Assembly (NCBI GenBank): GCA_025916135.1
Contig: CP104793.1
Span: forward strand, 1,984,001-2,048,000
Length of the DNA: 64,000 bases
Direction: 5' to 3'
From: Rhodobacteraceae bacterium D3-12
GTDB taxonomy: Bacteria; Pseudomonadota; Alphaproteobacteria; Rhodobacterales; Rhodobacteraceae
The position numbers and the translations under genes were made by a program. The first letter of the stretch is position 1. The number at the start of each line of letters is the position of its first letter. This document shows positions 1 to 10,076 of this stretch, piece after piece. Below the pieces are notes generated by a model. The model saw only the letters and a program-made list of their open reading frames with translations. It was not told where the DNA came from and did not search any database.

Positions 1-70
1 CGCTCGGCGCAACGCCTGGTTGAGTCGTGCAAGGGTGACCCTCACGACAAGCGAAACGAAAGGACTTGTG

Positions 71-379
71 ATGACTGATATTTTTTCGATGCTGAACGCC
101 CTGCGCCGTCCGAGACTGCTTATTCAAGCCGCCCGCGCAGGCAGTGAGGACTATCGCCGCGACCCGCATCTCTATCGCTTGCTGGGGCATCGCATTTTGC
201 CCAAAAGCGGCGAGGCCCTGTTGTTGCTGATGGAGTTTGAAGCGGAACAGAACCAGCTACGGCTCGATAAAAGCAGCGCCTATTCCCTGATCTCGCATGT
301 GGATTTGTTGATCGCGATGATGGGCGAGGCCCAGCTTGTGCGCGCCTTTCAAAGCGCGCCGACATTGGTCGAAGCGTAA
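71..379 (+). CDS. DUF6477-like small protein
   Basis: A 102-residue protein starting at MTDIFSMLN. It resembles the short proteins grouped as DUF6477 in Rhodobacteraceae; no function is known to me. It has a basic N-terminal third (LRRPRLLIQAARAG), then a leucine-rich helical region with no membrane segment or signal peptide. An in-frame start 51 bases upstream is possible, but the ATG at 71 is preceded by an AAAGGA-type ribosome binding site and gives the compact protein. It converges on the MttB-family gene. The family assignment is from memory and is moderate; the coding call is stronger. Confidence 0.6.
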   Translation: MTDIFSMLNALRRPRLLIQAARAGSEDYRRDPHLYRLLGHRILPKSGEALLLLMEFEAEQNQLRLDKSSAYSLISHVDLLIAMMGEAQLVRAFQSAPTLVEA

Positions 380-484
380 GACAAATCCGACCACGCACAG
401 CGGTTCAAATGGCCGCTATGCGGGGCTGTCGTGCCGACCTTGGTGTTGGGCACAGCCGCTGCCAGCCGGGCAAACCCGCCCGGC

Positions 485-2029
485 TTAGATAAAGCTGTCT
501 GGCACGGCCTCTTTCTTCGCTGCGACATAAGCGGTGAGCGCCTCGTCTATCGCCGGGTCAATCGCGGGCTGTTGATACTGCGCCAACATTTTCGCCACCC
601 GTTCGGTGGCCAAGCTCTGCGTATCGCGCGCGCCCTCGTCTTCCCATGTTTCAAACGGTTTATAGTCAAGCACATCGCTCTTCCAGAAGGCCGTTTTGAA
701 ATTGGCTTGCGTATGTGCGCACCCAAGGTAGTGCCCGCCGGGGCCAACCTCGCGGATGGCATCCATGGCCTGTGCATTCTCGTCAAACCTCACGCCGCCG
801 GCCATGCCATGCAACACCCCAAGCTGGTCCGCATCCATCACGAATTTCTCATAGGACGACACCAAGCCGCCTTCGAGCCAGCCACAGGAATGCAGCATGA
901 AATTCACCCCGGCCAGCAGCCCCATATTCAGGCTGTTGGCGGTCTCGTAAGCAGCCTGTGCATCGGGCAGCTTCGAGCCACAGAACGACCCGGCCGAGCG
1001 ATAAGGCAGCCCCATACGCCGCGCCAGTTGCCCCGCGCCATAGCTGACCAACGACGCTTCGGGCGTGCCGAATGTGGGCGCGCCTGATCCCATGTCGATC
1101 GAGCTTACAAAAGCGCCAAAGATCACCGGCGCGCCGGGTTTGACCAATTGCGAATAGGCGATCCCGGCCATGACCTCGGCCAGAACCTGTGTCAGGGTGC
1201 CCGCAACCGACACAGGCGCCATCGCGCCCCCCACGATAAAGGGCGAGATGATACAGCCCTGCCCGGCCTCGGCATAAACCTCAAGCGCGCCCATCATCAC
1301 GTCATCAAACGTCATCGGCGAGTTGATGTTGATCAGCGAGGTCATCACCGCGTTCTCGGCGACAAATTCCTTGCCGAACAGGATCTGCGACATCTCAACC
1401 GAATCCCGCGCCCGCTCTGGATCGGTCACCGAGCCCATATAGGGCTTGTCCGACAGGGTCATATGCGCGAGCAACATATCAAGGTGCCGCTTGTTCACCG
1501 CCACATCGGTCGGCTCGCAAACCGTGCCGCCGGAGTGGTGCAACCACTTGGACATATAGCCAAGCTTCACGAAGTTGCGGAAATCTTCCATCGTGGCATA
1601 GCGCCGCCCCCCTGTGGCGTCGCGCACAAACGGCGGGCCATAGACCGGCGCCAGCACGAGGTTCTTGCCGCCGATCTCGACCGTGCGGGCCGGGTTGCGA
1701 GCGTGCTGGGTATAGCTTGACGGCGCGGTCTTGCACAGCTCACGCGCCAATCCGCGCGGGATATGCACCCGCTCGCCCTGCACATCCGCCCCGGCCGCTT
1801 TCCAGCGTTCCAGAGCGGCGGGGTTGTTCACAAAGTTCACCCCGATCTCTTCGAGCACCTGATCGGCATTCGCCTCGATGATCTCAAGTGCTTCCTCGTT
1901 GAGGACTTCGAGGTTGGGAATATTGCGCGTGATATAACGCGCGGTCTCGAATGATACGGAACTGCGCTCGGCGCGGCGGGCTGCGCCGCCACCTGTCCGG
2001 GAACGTCTGCGGCTGGTGGTTTCGCTCAT
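485..2029 (-). CDS. Trimethylamine methyltransferase (MttB) family protein, non-pyrrolysine type
   Basis: A 514-residue MttB superfamily protein. Family members move a methyl group from a methylated amine to a cognate corrinoid protein. Archaeal trimethylamine enzymes carry pyrrolysine at an in-frame amber codon; this frame is open throughout, so it belongs to the non-pyrrolysine branch, some of which demethylate quaternary amines such as glycine betaine. The start at MSETTSRRRSRTGGG is chosen over an upstream start because AGGAC lies just before it. The N-terminal 35 residues are basic and low complexity, followed by a full-length TIM-barrel region. No corrinoid protein is adjacent; one is encoded at 57458-58162. 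The substrate cannot be read from sequence. Confidence 0.88.
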   Translation of the reverse strand: MSETTSRRRSRTGGGAARRAERSSVSFETARYITRNIPNLEVLNEEALEIIEANADQVLEEIGVNFVNNPAALERWKAAGADVQGERVHIPRGLARELCKTAPSSYTQHARNPARTVEIGGKNLVLAPVYGPPFVRDATGGRRYATMEDFRNFVKLGYMSKWLHHSGGTVCEPTDVAVNKRHLDMLLAHMTLSDKPYMGSVTDPERARDSVEMSQILFGKEFVAENAVMTSLININSPMTFDDVMMGALEVYAEAGQGCIISPFIVGGAMAPVSVAGTLTQVLAEVMAGIAYSQLVKPGAPVIFGAFVSSIDMGSGAPTFGTPEASLVSYGAGQLARRMGLPYRSAGSFCGSKLPDAQAAYETANSLNMGLLAGVNFMLHSCGWLEGGLVSSYEKFVMDADQLGVLHGMAGGVRFDENAQAMDAIREVGPGGHYLGCAHTQANFKTAFWKSDVLDYKPFETWEDEGARDTQSLATERVAKMLAQYQQPAIDPAIDEALTAYVAAKKEAVPDSFI

Positions 2030-2219
2030 TGTGATGTCCTGCGATTGAAAGCACGGAAAGGTGTTGAGCACGTTATTAAGAGCAATCCACCCGCCATCGC
2101 GGCAGGGAAGCGGCCTTTGAGGTGGAAATGCGACATGGGCACGTAATTTTAGCCGGGTTTTGCGGCCCTACCTCTGGTGGCCCTGCAAGTGTCTCCAATC
2201 TTCGCCCTTCTGTCTAAGA

Positions 2220-3128
2220 TCAGAACACCGACCAGCCGGTCTTTTGCACCAGCCGTTCAATCGCCAACGTGCCCAGTTGCGAATTGCCCCGCCCGTTCAA
2301 CCCCGGAGACCAGACCGCGATCGACGCCTTGCCCGGCACAATCGCCAGAATGCCACCGCCCACGCCGCTTTTGCCGGGAAGCCCCACGCGGTACGCAAAT
2401 TCACCCGAGCCGTCATAATGCCCACAGGTCATCATCAGCGCATTGATCCGACGCACCCGCGCCTGTGATACCAACCGCGGCCCGGCGTCATGCCCGATCA
2501 AAAACCGCCCCGCCAGCGCCAGTTGGCAACATGTCATCTCAAGCGCGCATTGATGGAAATAGGTGCCACAGACCATATCTGGCCGCCCGCGCAACGTGCC
2601 ATGGGCGGCCATAAAATGCGCCAGCGCCATGTTACGGTCGCCATGCGCCTTTTCCGAGGCGGCGACTTCCGGGTCAATATGAATGTCGTCATCCCCCGCG
2701 GCATCACGCACGAACCTGAGCAATTCCCCAAGCGATTCCCGCGGCATATGCCCTTCCAGATACGCATCCGTCGTCACCAGAGCCCCGGCATTGATGAACG
2801 GGTTGCGCGGTTTTCCGGCCTCATGCTCAAGCTGAAGGATCGAGTTGAAGGCATGGCCCGACGGCTCGCGCCCGACCCGCTGCCAAAGCTGGTCGCCGCA
2901 TCGCCCAAGCGCAAGGCTCAGCCCGAAGACCTTGGAGACCGACTGGATCGAAAACCCGACGCATGCGTCGCCCGCATGCAGTAATTGCCCTTCGGCCAGC
3001 GCCACGGCGATGCCGAAATGGTTCGGGTCCACATCGGCAAGCTCGGGAATATAGGTCGCCACATTCCCGCGATCCGGCGCCGCGCGCATTTCCTCGGCAA
3101 TCTCGTCTAACGTGGCCTTCAGGGTCAT
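2220..3128 (-). CDS. glsA: Glutaminase
   Basis: A 302-residue serine-dependent glutaminase that hydrolyses L-glutamine to glutamate and ammonia in the cytoplasm. The family fold is that of beta-lactamases; the catalytic S-x-x-K motif is seen as SVSK near residues 63-66. Other family signatures include the [10 protein letters not shown] segment and the glycine-rich SGVGGGILA near the C-terminus. Length fits the usual ~305 residues. I chose the internal start at [10 protein letters not shown], which has an AAGGAC upstream, because the longer reading adds 40 unrelated residues. It is divergent from guaA, a glutamine-using enzyme, with about 245 bases between the starts. Confidence 0.93.
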   Translation of the reverse strand: MTLKATLDEIAEEMRAAPDRGNVATYIPELADVDPNHFGIAVALAEGQLLHAGDACVGFSIQSVSKVFGLSLALGRCGDQLWQRVGREPSGHAFNSILQLEHEAGKPRNPFINAGALVTTDAYLEGHMPRESLGELLRFVRDAAGDDDIHIDPEVAASEKAHGDRNMALAHFMAAHGTLRGRPDMVCGTYFHQCALEMTCCQLALAGRFLIGHDAGPRLVSQARVRRINALMMTCGHYDGSGEFAYRVGLPGKSGVGGGILAIVPGKASIAVWSPGLNGRGNSQLGTLAIERLVQKTGWSVF

Positions 3129-3374
3129 CTTGATGCGCGTCCTTTTAAGGTCGGGCGGCGTGGCCCTGTCCGCCCCTTCTATGGCTTTCGCGATGGTATG
3201 AAAACACTCCTGTCTTGGCTGCCGGCTTGACGCGCGCACATGTCCCATTGGTCGCTGCCTATCACCAATTCGCGCAATTGCTGCGCCGCTATTGTCATCT
3301 TTGCGCGTTCATTTTCACCCAACCCCGCCCGCTCCCTCTTGCGCCTTGCCCCTCTGCCGCCTAAAGCGTGAGAC

Positions 3375-4946
3375 ATGACAGATCAACGCCACGACCGCCT
3401 CCTCATCATCGACTTCGGCAGCCAGGTGACGCAGCTTATCGCCCGCCGCCTGCGCGAGTTGAACGTCTATTGCGAAATCCACCCCTATCAGAAGGTCACC
3501 GATGCCTCGCTGAAAGAGTTCGCCCCGAAGGCGATCATCTTTTCCGGCGGACCGGATTCGGTGATGCGCGAAGGCTCGCCCCGCCCGCCCAAAGCGGCCT
3601 ATGACATGGGCGTTCCGATCCTCGGCATCTGCTATGGCCAGCAGGTGATGATGCACGATCTGGGCGGTCGCGTCGAAGCGGGCGAACATGCCACCGCCGA
3701 ATTTGGCCGCGCCTATGTCGCGCCGACCGACACGCGCCCCGATTTCCTAAACGGTTGGTTCCTTGATGGCACGGGCCGCGAGCAGGTCTGGATGAGCCAC
3801 GGTGACCACGTCGCCGAAATCGCCCCCGGCTTTGAGGTCTGCGGCACCTCGCCCGGCGCGCCCTTTGCCATCACCGCCGATCTCACCCGCAATTTCTTTG
3901 CGGTCCAGTTCCACCCCGAGGTGCATCACACCCCGAACGGCGCCACGCTTTACGAAAACTTCGTGCGTCTTGCCGGCTTTGCCGGCGACTGGACCATGGG
4001 CGCCTACCGCGAGGAAATGATCCAGAAAATTCGCGATCAGGTCGGCGACAAACAGGTGATCTGTGCGCTGTCCGGCGGCGTTGACAGCTCGGTCACGGGT
4101 ATCCTGTTGCACGAGGCGATTGGGGATCAGCTCACCTGCGTTTTCGTCGATCACGGGCTGTTGCGCCTGAACGAGGCCGAAGAGGTCGTCGCGATGTTTC
4201 GTGACAACTACAACCTCAACCTCATTCACGCGGATGAGGCCGACCTCTTCCTTGGCGAGCTTGAAGGCGTCAGCGACCCGGAAACCAAACGCAAGATCAT
4301 CGGCAAGCTGTTCATCGACGTGTTCCAGAAATACGCCGACACGATCGAGGGGGCCGAGTTTCTGGCCCAAGGCACGCTCTATCCCGATGTGATCGAATCG
4401 GTCAGCTTTTCCGGCGGTCCTTCGGTCACGATCAAAAGCCACCACAATGTTGGCGGCTTGCCAGAGAAGATGGGCCTGAAATTGGTCGAACCGCTGCGCG
4501 AACTCTTCAAGGACGAGGTCCGCGTGTTGGGTCATGAGCTGGGCCTCCCCGCCAGCTTCATCGGGCGTCACCCCTTCCCCGGTCCGGGTCTGGCGATCCG
4601 CTGTCCCGGTGAAATCACCCGCGACAAGCTTGAGATTCTGCGCAAGGCCGACGCCGTTTATATCGACCAAATCCGCAAACACGGGCTTTACGATGATATC
4701 TGGCAGGCCTTCGTTGCGATCCTGCCGGTGCGCACAGTTGGCGTGATGGGCGACGGGCGGACCTATGACTACGCCTGCGCCCTGCGCGCGGTTACCTCGG
4801 TGGATGGTATGACGGCGGATTACTATCCGTTCAGTCACGAGTTCCTCGGCGAAACCGCCACACGGATCATCAACGAGGTCAAAGGCATCAACCGCGTGAC
4901 CTATGACATCACCTCGAAACCTCCGGGCACGATTGAGTGGGAGTGA
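3375..4946 (+). CDS. guaA: GMP synthase (glutamine-hydrolysing)
   Basis: A 523-residue GMP synthase that converts XMP, ATP and glutamine to GMP, the last step of guanine nucleotide synthesis. The N-terminal class I glutamine amidotransferase domain (about 1-200) has the nucleophile in GICYGQQ (Cys86) and the His-Glu partner in QFHPEVHHT. The ATP pyrophosphatase domain follows with the P-loop [12 protein letters not shown], and the C-terminal dimerisation domain ends in the conserved KPPGTIEWE. Length is typical. It is a single gene with a strong terminator directly downstream. No clear Shine-Dalgarno is visible before the ATG. Confidence 0.98.
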   Translation: MTDQRHDRLLIIDFGSQVTQLIARRLRELNVYCEIHPYQKVTDASLKEFAPKAIIFSGGPDSVMREGSPRPPKAAYDMGVPILGICYGQQVMMHDLGGRVEAGEHATAEFGRAYVAPTDTRPDFLNGWFLDGTGREQVWMSHGDHVAEIAPGFEVCGTSPGAPFAITADLTRNFFAVQFHPEVHHTPNGATLYENFVRLAGFAGDWTMGAYREEMIQKIRDQVGDKQVICALSGGVDSSVTGILLHEAIGDQLTCVFVDHGLLRLNEAEEVVAMFRDNYNLNLIHADEADLFLGELEGVSDPETKRKIIGKLFIDVFQKYADTIEGAEFLAQGTLYPDVIESVSFSGGPSVTIKSHHNVGGLPEKMGLKLVEPLRELFKDEVRVLGHELGLPASFIGRHPFPGPGLAIRCPGEITRDKLEILRKADAVYIDQIRKHGLYDDIWQAFVAILPVRTVGVMGDGRTYDYACALRAVTSVDGMTADYYPFSHEFLGETATRIINEVKGINRVTYDITSKPPGTIEWE

Positions 4947-4958
4947 GTTGAGCTTTCT

Positions 4959-4990
4959 AAAGCCCCGCTGGATTGGCGGGGCTTTCTTAT
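4959..4990 (+). terminator. Rho-independent terminator of guaA
   Basis: A perfect 10-bp stem (aaagccccgc at 4959-4968 with gcggggcttt at 4976-4985), a 7-base loop and a T-rich tail begin 12 bases after the guaA stop. Confidence 0.93.
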
Positions 4991-5545
4991 TTTTCATGCG
5001 CGCGCATTGGGACGCGGCAAAGGGAGCTTAGCCGCGAGGCATTGGTTGTCGCTCAAAAGCTGCGCCGCCAAGGTCCGGTTTGAGCCAATAGTGACAGATG
5101 CTACATAGGGCAGCGCCAGACCGCGGGTGGGCATCACCCGTTTGGTGGGGGCCACTTTATTTCAAGTCTTCGGCGTGGGGGTGAAGAGGTGGACGACGCA
5201 GAAGAAGCGCCCGCCCATGGGGCGGTCGGGCGCTGCCCGGCGGCGCTGAGCGCCTTGGTTCCGGGCATTGGCAAATGCCGTAATCGGGCGATTTTGATAC
5301 ATCGGTATTAGCAGGACTCCGGAGAGATCAGCTGAATGCTTGCGCAATTTTGAGCAATCGGTTTCCATGATCCTGTGCGGAAATTTGACCACCAAAAACC
5401 ACAGTCTGTTGAAACTATCTCTGAACCGGCCATTAGCGCAGCCGCAGTGAAATGCGGCTTCGTCCCGCTTTCCAGACTTCGGTTCAAACGCAGCGCGCCC
5501 CGCGACGCGCGGTTTAAACACATCCTGCTGTGCCCAGCCCCCTCA
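4991..5545. other. Gene-poor intergenic stretch with several inverted repeats
   Basis: About 550 bases between guaA and the acyl-CoA ligase gene hold no coding region I can support. A minus-strand open frame at 5162-5521 (119 codons) resembles no family I know, has no good ribosome binding site, and its composition looks incidental. Several inverted repeats are visible: CGCGGC/GCCGCG near 5010-5034, GCTCAAA/TTTGAGC near 5051-5085, CGGGTG/CACCCG near 5118-5135, and a long GC-rich hairpin near 5207-5232. It could be a decayed mobile element or a structured RNA region; the sequence does not decide. Confidence 0.4.
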
Positions 5546-7189
5546 CTATCCCCGGCGTTTCAACTCGCGGAAATCGTGGATGTCCGGCCGTCGGAGCGGA
5601 TTTTCATCTGGCCCGAAAATCTTGTGCTTCACCACCTTTTGCGTTCCCGTCACCGGCAAGGCGTCTACAAACAACATCCAGCCCGGTGGTTTGTAATAGG
5701 CCATCTGCGCAAAGGCCGCGTCGAAAATGGCGCGGGCGGTGGCCGCGCTCGGCTCTACCCCTTCGGCCAGAACAATCGCCGCCAAAACCTCCTCTTCGCG
5801 GATGTCATCGGGGGCGGCGATACAGGCAACATTCACGACGCGCGCGTCCTGAAGTAGCACATTTTCAACTTCTGCGGCGGCAATATTCTCGCCCGAACGG
5901 CGGATAATGTTCTTTTTGCGATCAACAAAGGTCAACACGCCATCCGCGCTTTTCACCACCGTGTCACCGGTGTGAAACCAGCCCCCCTCCCAGGCCTCGG
6001 CGGTGGCGTCGTCCTTGTTGAGATAGCCGGAAAAGAACCCCTTGCGCGGTGTCGCCGCACTGTGGCGCAGCACCATTTCGCCCGCCACGCCCGCCGCCAC
6101 TTCGCCGCCCGCATCGTCCCAGACCTGCGCTTCAAGCCCCGGTCGCTCGCGGCCAAATGCGCGGGTGTCGATGCGGCGCGGCTCTTCGTCCATCGCGAAA
6201 ACGCGGCACATCTCGGTCATGCCCCAGACCTCGATCAGCGGAATGCCGAAACGCGCCTCAAACGCCACATGCAGCGCCGGTTCCACCCCGGCTCCCAGCC
6301 CCACGCGCAGGTGGCCCAAATCATCGGCGCCAGTCGATTTATCGGCCAGCAGCACGGAAATCACCACGCCGAGGTAATGGAAAATCGTCGCGCCGGTTTC
6401 GCCGGTATCGCGCCACCAGTTGCGCGCGCTAAAACGCTCCGGCTGGATCAGCGCCGCGCCGGTCAGCAGGACACCGAGAAAGCCCACCACCCCGGCGTTG
6501 ATGTGAAACGCGGGCAAAGGGTTGAACACGCGGTCGGTCTCGGAAAGCGAAACCGGCGGTCCGATCCGCACATAGGACTCCCCCACCATCAACTCGTATT
6601 CATGGCTGAGGATACAGCCCTTGGGCCGCCCCGTCGTGCCCGAGGTATAGATCAGCCCGGTCTCGCTCTGCGGCGTGATCGCGCCCTCTTGCGCCGCACT
6701 CTTCGCAGGCGGCACCCCGGCGAGGATTTCTTCAAACGCGACAAAGGCCACCGGAGAGGCCACCGGGCTCTCTGCCTCGGCCATACCTGCACGCATCAAC
6801 TGCGCGTAAGGGGCGCTGGCAATGGCCAGCGCGGCGCCGCTGTCTTGCAAGAGATAGGCCAGTTCGGAGGCGTGGTAATCCGGGTTGACCGGCACAAACG
6901 ACACCCCGATCCGCGCCATCGCCAGCTTGAGAATATAATGCTCGGGGCAAGTCCCCAGAAGCACCGCCGCGCGATGCCCGATACCATAGCCCGCAGCGCG
7001 CAGGGCCTCGGCATATTGCGTTACCTGCGCGCCCACTTCGCCATAGCTCAGCACCCGCATTGCGGCGTCGCCCTGTCGCGGCGCGATCAGAAAGTCGCGC
7101 TCGGGCCAAAGCGTCAGGGCGCGGCGAAACACGTCGTCGATCCGCTGGCCTGCGATGTCCACGCGGCTGTCTTTTGTGCCGTCACTCAT
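5546..7189 (-). CDS. AMP-dependent acyl-CoA synthetase / ligase (CaiC-like)
   Basis: A 547-residue member of the adenylate-forming family, which activates a carboxylic acid as acyl-AMP and transfers it to coenzyme A. The AMP-binding signature is YTSGTTGRPKG near residue 185, the adenine-binding region is EVWGMTEMCR, and the hinge and C-terminal lid include GWFHTGDTV, FVDRKKNIIRRSGENI and the lysine-bearing TGTQKVVKH. Overall form recalls crotonobetaine/carnitine-CoA ligases, but no carnitine genes are adjacent, so the substrate is unknown. It is transcribed away from the EamA transporter genes, with about 100 bases between starts. Confidence 0.9.
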   Translation of the reverse strand: MSDGTKDSRVDIAGQRIDDVFRRALTLWPERDFLIAPRQGDAAMRVLSYGEVGAQVTQYAEALRAAGYGIGHRAAVLLGTCPEHYILKLAMARIGVSFVPVNPDYHASELAYLLQDSGAALAIASAPYAQLMRAGMAEAESPVASPVAFVAFEEILAGVPPAKSAAQEGAITPQSETGLIYTSGTTGRPKGCILSHEYELMVGESYVRIGPPVSLSETDRVFNPLPAFHINAGVVGFLGVLLTGAALIQPERFSARNWWRDTGETGATIFHYLGVVISVLLADKSTGADDLGHLRVGLGAGVEPALHVAFEARFGIPLIEVWGMTEMCRVFAMDEEPRRIDTRAFGRERPGLEAQVWDDAGGEVAAGVAGEMVLRHSAATPRKGFFSGYLNKDDATAEAWEGGWFHTGDTVVKSADGVLTFVDRKKNIIRRSGENIAAAEVENVLLQDARVVNVACIAAPDDIREEEVLAAIVLAEGVEPSAATARAIFDAAFAQMAYYKPPGWMLFVDALPVTGTQKVVKHKIFGPDENPLRRPDIHDFRELKRRG

Positions 7190-7293
7190 GTCTGCCTCCT
7201 CCGTTTGATCGCCATGGACAAGCCCGGCAAAAGCATAGACACATACGCCATGACGCGCAGACCCAAGCCCTTTTGTTTGAGAGATTACGTCCG

Positions 7294-8166
7294 ATGAGCC
7301 CCGCGCTGCAAGCCGCGCTTTGGATGTCCGGCGCGATCCTGTCTTTTACCTCGATGGCGGTGGCCGGGCGCGAATTGTCCGGCGCGTTCGATACCTTTGA
7401 AATCATGCTCTATCGGAGCCTGATCGGCCTGTTGATCGTCTGTGTCATTGCCCGCGCCTTTGGCCGCAGCAACACGATTTATCCGCGCCGCCTGCGCCTT
7501 CATGGCATTCGCAATATGGCACATTTCATCGGTCAGAACCTCTGGTTCTATGCGTTGACGGTGATTCCGCTGGCACAGGTCTTTGCGCTTGAATTCACCG
7601 CACCCGTCTGGGTCGTGCTGCTGTCGCCCCTGATCCTCGGAGAGCGGCTGACCGCGACGCGCATGCTCGCCGCGCTGATCGGCTTTGCCGGCATCCTCAT
7701 CGTCGCCCGCCCCACGCCCGAGACCATCGACACCGGCATCATCGCCGCCGCCATTGCCGCAGTTTGCTTTGCCTTTACCGGCATGTTCACCAAGAAACTG
7801 ACCCGAACCGAGCCGGTGCTGTCGATCCTGTTCTGGCTGACCTTGTTCCAAGGCGCTTTTGGGCTGATCTGTGCCGGATATGACCTTGATATTGCGCTGC
7901 CTGATCTGACAAATCTGCCGTTGGTTGTCGTGGTCGGCGTTGGCGGGCTGATGGCGCATTTCTCTATCACCAAGGCGCTGTCTCTGGCCCCGGCGACAAT
8001 TGTGATGCCGGTCGATTTCATTCGCCTGCCGGTGATCGCCGTGATCGGGATGCTGCTCTATAAAGAAGATCTCGACTGGTATGTTTTCCTTGGCGCTGCG
8101 GTGATTTTCGCGGGCAATTATATCAATATCTACTTCGAAACCCGCCCCCCCAAACAAACCGCATGA
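7294..8166 (+). CDS. EamA/DMT-family transporter (first of a pair)
   Basis: A 290-residue integral membrane protein with two EamA repeats and about ten hydrophobic segments, typical of drug/metabolite transporters that export or exchange small metabolites. The start MSPALQAALWMSGAIL puts the first membrane segment at the N-terminus. Conserved features include the end-of-repeat motif LGERLTATRMLAALIGFAGI and the matching C-terminal LYKEDLDWYVFLGAAVIFAG. A second EamA gene follows 41 bases later, so the two are probably co-transcribed, perhaps as separate or paired exporters. Substrate unknown. Confidence 0.9.
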   Translation: MSPALQAALWMSGAILSFTSMAVAGRELSGAFDTFEIMLYRSLIGLLIVCVIARAFGRSNTIYPRRLRLHGIRNMAHFIGQNLWFYALTVIPLAQVFALEFTAPVWVVLLSPLILGERLTATRMLAALIGFAGILIVARPTPETIDTGIIAAAIAAVCFAFTGMFTKKLTRTEPVLSILFWLTLFQGAFGLICAGYDLDIALPDLTNLPLVVVVGVGGLMAHFSITKALSLAPATIVMPVDFIRLPVIAVIGMLLYKEDLDWYVFLGAAVIFAGNYINIYFETRPPKQTA

Positions 8167-8207
8167 ACCGGGTCGCGCCGCGCGCGCCAATGGCCTAGGG
8201 CACAGAG

Positions 8208-9113
8208 ATGTCAGAGCAAAAATCCATATCCTCCGCCGCTTGGGTGCTGATCTTTTCGCTGGGAACGATCTGGGGCGCGATTTTCCTCGCCTCGCGCTTG
8301 GCGCTCAACGAAGTCGGGCCGTTGACCATCGTGGCGCACCGCTGTTTCTGGGCCGCTTTGGCTCTCTGGGGCGTGGTTTTGCTACAGCGCATCCCGTTGC
8401 CGCGATCGCCGCGCGTCTGGATCGGCTTCCTTGGCATGGGCATCCTGAACAATGTGATCCCCTTCGGGCTGCTCAACTGGTCCCAACAACATATCGAAAG
8501 CGGCCTCGCCTCGATCCTCAATGCGACAACGGCCGTGTTTGGCGTGCTGGTTGCGGCGCTCTTTCTGGCGGATGAGCGGCTTAACACGCGCAAGCTGATT
8601 GGTGTGCTCATCGGCTTTGGCGGGGTGGCGACGACCATCGGCATTGACTCGCTGCGCAGCCTCGACATCCGCTCGCTGGCACAGCTCGCGGCGCTGACGG
8701 CGACCTTGTCCTATGCGTTTGCCGGTGTCTGGGCGCGTCGCATGATGGGCGGCCTGCCCGCCGTTCTGGCCGCCGCCGGCATGCTCAGCGCCTCGGCACT
8801 TGTCTCGATCCCGGCGGCTTGGCTGATCGAGGCGCCGCTGACGCTGGCGCTCTCTCCCACCACGCTCATCGCGCTGGCCTATTCCGCCTTTGCGGCAACC
8901 GCGCTGGCCTATCTGCTCTATTACAAAGTGCTTGAGCTCGCCGGGTCAGGCAACCTTTTGCTGGTGACGCTGCTGATCCCGCCCTTCGCCATCGTCCTTG
9001 GCGCGCTGTTCCTGCAAGAGGCACTGCCGCCCAATGCGCTGGCCGGGTTTGGGCTTCTGGCGCTGGGCCTTGCGGTGATCGACGGGCGGCTGCTCAAACG
9101 TATTGGGGTTTGA
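8208..9113 (+). CDS. EamA/DMT-family transporter (second of a pair)
   Basis: A 301-residue membrane protein of the EamA family, with ten predicted hydrophobic segments in two halves. Signature regions are the N-terminal SLGTIWGAIFLASRLALNEV, FLADERLNTRKLIGVLIGFG at the end of the first repeat, and FLQEALPPNALAGFGLLALG at the end of the second. It is only distantly like its upstream neighbour, so the pair is not a recent duplication. The substrate cannot be predicted. An AGAG sits close before the ATG. Confidence 0.9.
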   Translation: MSEQKSISSAAWVLIFSLGTIWGAIFLASRLALNEVGPLTIVAHRCFWAALALWGVVLLQRIPLPRSPRVWIGFLGMGILNNVIPFGLLNWSQQHIESGLASILNATTAVFGVLVAALFLADERLNTRKLIGVLIGFGGVATTIGIDSLRSLDIRSLAQLAALTATLSYAFAGVWARRMMGGLPAVLAAAGMLSASALVSIPAAWLIEAPLTLALSPTTLIALAYSAFAATALAYLLYYKVLELAGSGNLLLVTLLIPPFAIVLGALFLQEALPPNALAGFGLLALGLAVIDGRLLKRIGV

Positions 9114-9167
9114 CCACACCCGCCCGCGCCTTTACCAAGCATCGCAAAGACCACGTTTGGAAATTTG

Positions 9168-10028
9168 ATGCTTTATTCCACCGCACAAGACTGGCGTGAC
9201 GCCGCCCACAAGCGCGTCTTGTTTTTTGGCATGTCGGGCCTTGGCAAAACCTATCTGTCAAACATGCTGCGCGACGATGGAAGCTGGTATCACTACTCGA
9301 TCGACTACCGGATCGGCACCCGCTACATGGGCGAATACATCGCCGACAACGCCAAGCGTGAGGCGATGAAAAACCCTTTCCTGCGCGAGCTTTTGATGTC
9401 GGATTCGATCTATATCGGCTCGAATATCTCGTTTGATAACCTCACCCCTGTCTCGACCTATCTGGGCAAGCCCGGTGATCCGGCGCGTGGCGGGATGCGT
9501 TTTGCCGACTATACCGCGAGACAGGACCAATTCCGCCGCGCCGAGATAGCAGCCCTGCTCGACACCCCCTATTTCATCGACCGCGCCCAAGGGCTTTATG
9601 GCTATCCGCACTTTATCTGCGATACCGGCGGCTCGATCTGTGAATGGGTTGATGCGAATGATCCCAACGATCCGATCCTGACCGCCCTGTCCGATTGCGC
9701 GCTTCTGGTTTGGATCGAAGGCTCTGACGCGCATACCGAAGAGCTGATCCGCCGGTTTGACCGCGCGCCCAAGCCGATGGCCTATCAACCCGAATTCCTT
9801 GACCGGATGTGGCAGGCATATCTCAAGGAAAACAACTGCCTTGAAGGGGATGTCGATCCCGATGCCTTCATCCGCTTCACCTATGCCCATGCGCTCGCCC
9901 ATCGCCAGCCGCGGTATCAGGCGATGGCGAAAAACTGGGGCATCACGGTCAGCGCCGAAGCGGTCGGCGCGGTGCGCGACGCCGCCGGCTTCGACGCGAT
10001 GATCGCCGCCGCCCTTGAGAAAACCTGA
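9168..10028 (+). CDS. P-loop ATPase/kinase-like protein
   Basis: A 286-residue soluble protein with a Walker A motif GMSGLGKT near residues 21-28, placing it among P-loop NTPases. A possible Walker B region is CALLVWIEGSDA. The middle carries many aromatic residues (RIGTRYMGEYIADN, PYFIDRAQGLYGYPHF). I do not recognise a named family; similar proteins occur beside metA in Rhodobacteraceae, but that is memory, not seen here. The ATG at 9168 is preferred over the TTG just before it. It lies 48 bases upstream of metA on the same strand, so co-transcription is likely and a kinase-like role near methionine metabolism is only a guess. Confidence 0.75.
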   Translation: MLYSTAQDWRDAAHKRVLFFGMSGLGKTYLSNMLRDDGSWYHYSIDYRIGTRYMGEYIADNAKREAMKNPFLRELLMSDSIYIGSNISFDNLTPVSTYLGKPGDPARGGMRFADYTARQDQFRRAEIAALLDTPYFIDRAQGLYGYPHFICDTGGSICEWVDANDPNDPILTALSDCALLVWIEGSDAHTEELIRRFDRAPKPMAYQPEFLDRMWQAYLKENNCLEGDVDPDAFIRFTYAHALAHRQPRYQAMAKNWGITVSAEAVGAVRDAAGFDAMIAAALEKT

Positions 10029-10076
10029 CCCCGGCGTTATCTCACTCTTTCAGCAAAACATCAGGACACCTGACTC

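Noticed and set aside
485-2029. Pyrrolysine-containing trimethylamine methyltransferase
   Set aside because: The reading frame has no in-frame amber codon, so it belongs to the non-pyrrolysine branch.
5162-5521. 119-codon minus-strand gene
   Set aside because: No recognised family, no good ribosome binding site, and it overlaps several inverted repeats; left as part of the unassigned region.
10029-10076. SAM-II riboswitch before metA
   Set aside because: Only 48 bases are available and neither the expected pseudoknot stem nor its conserved loop sequence is visible.
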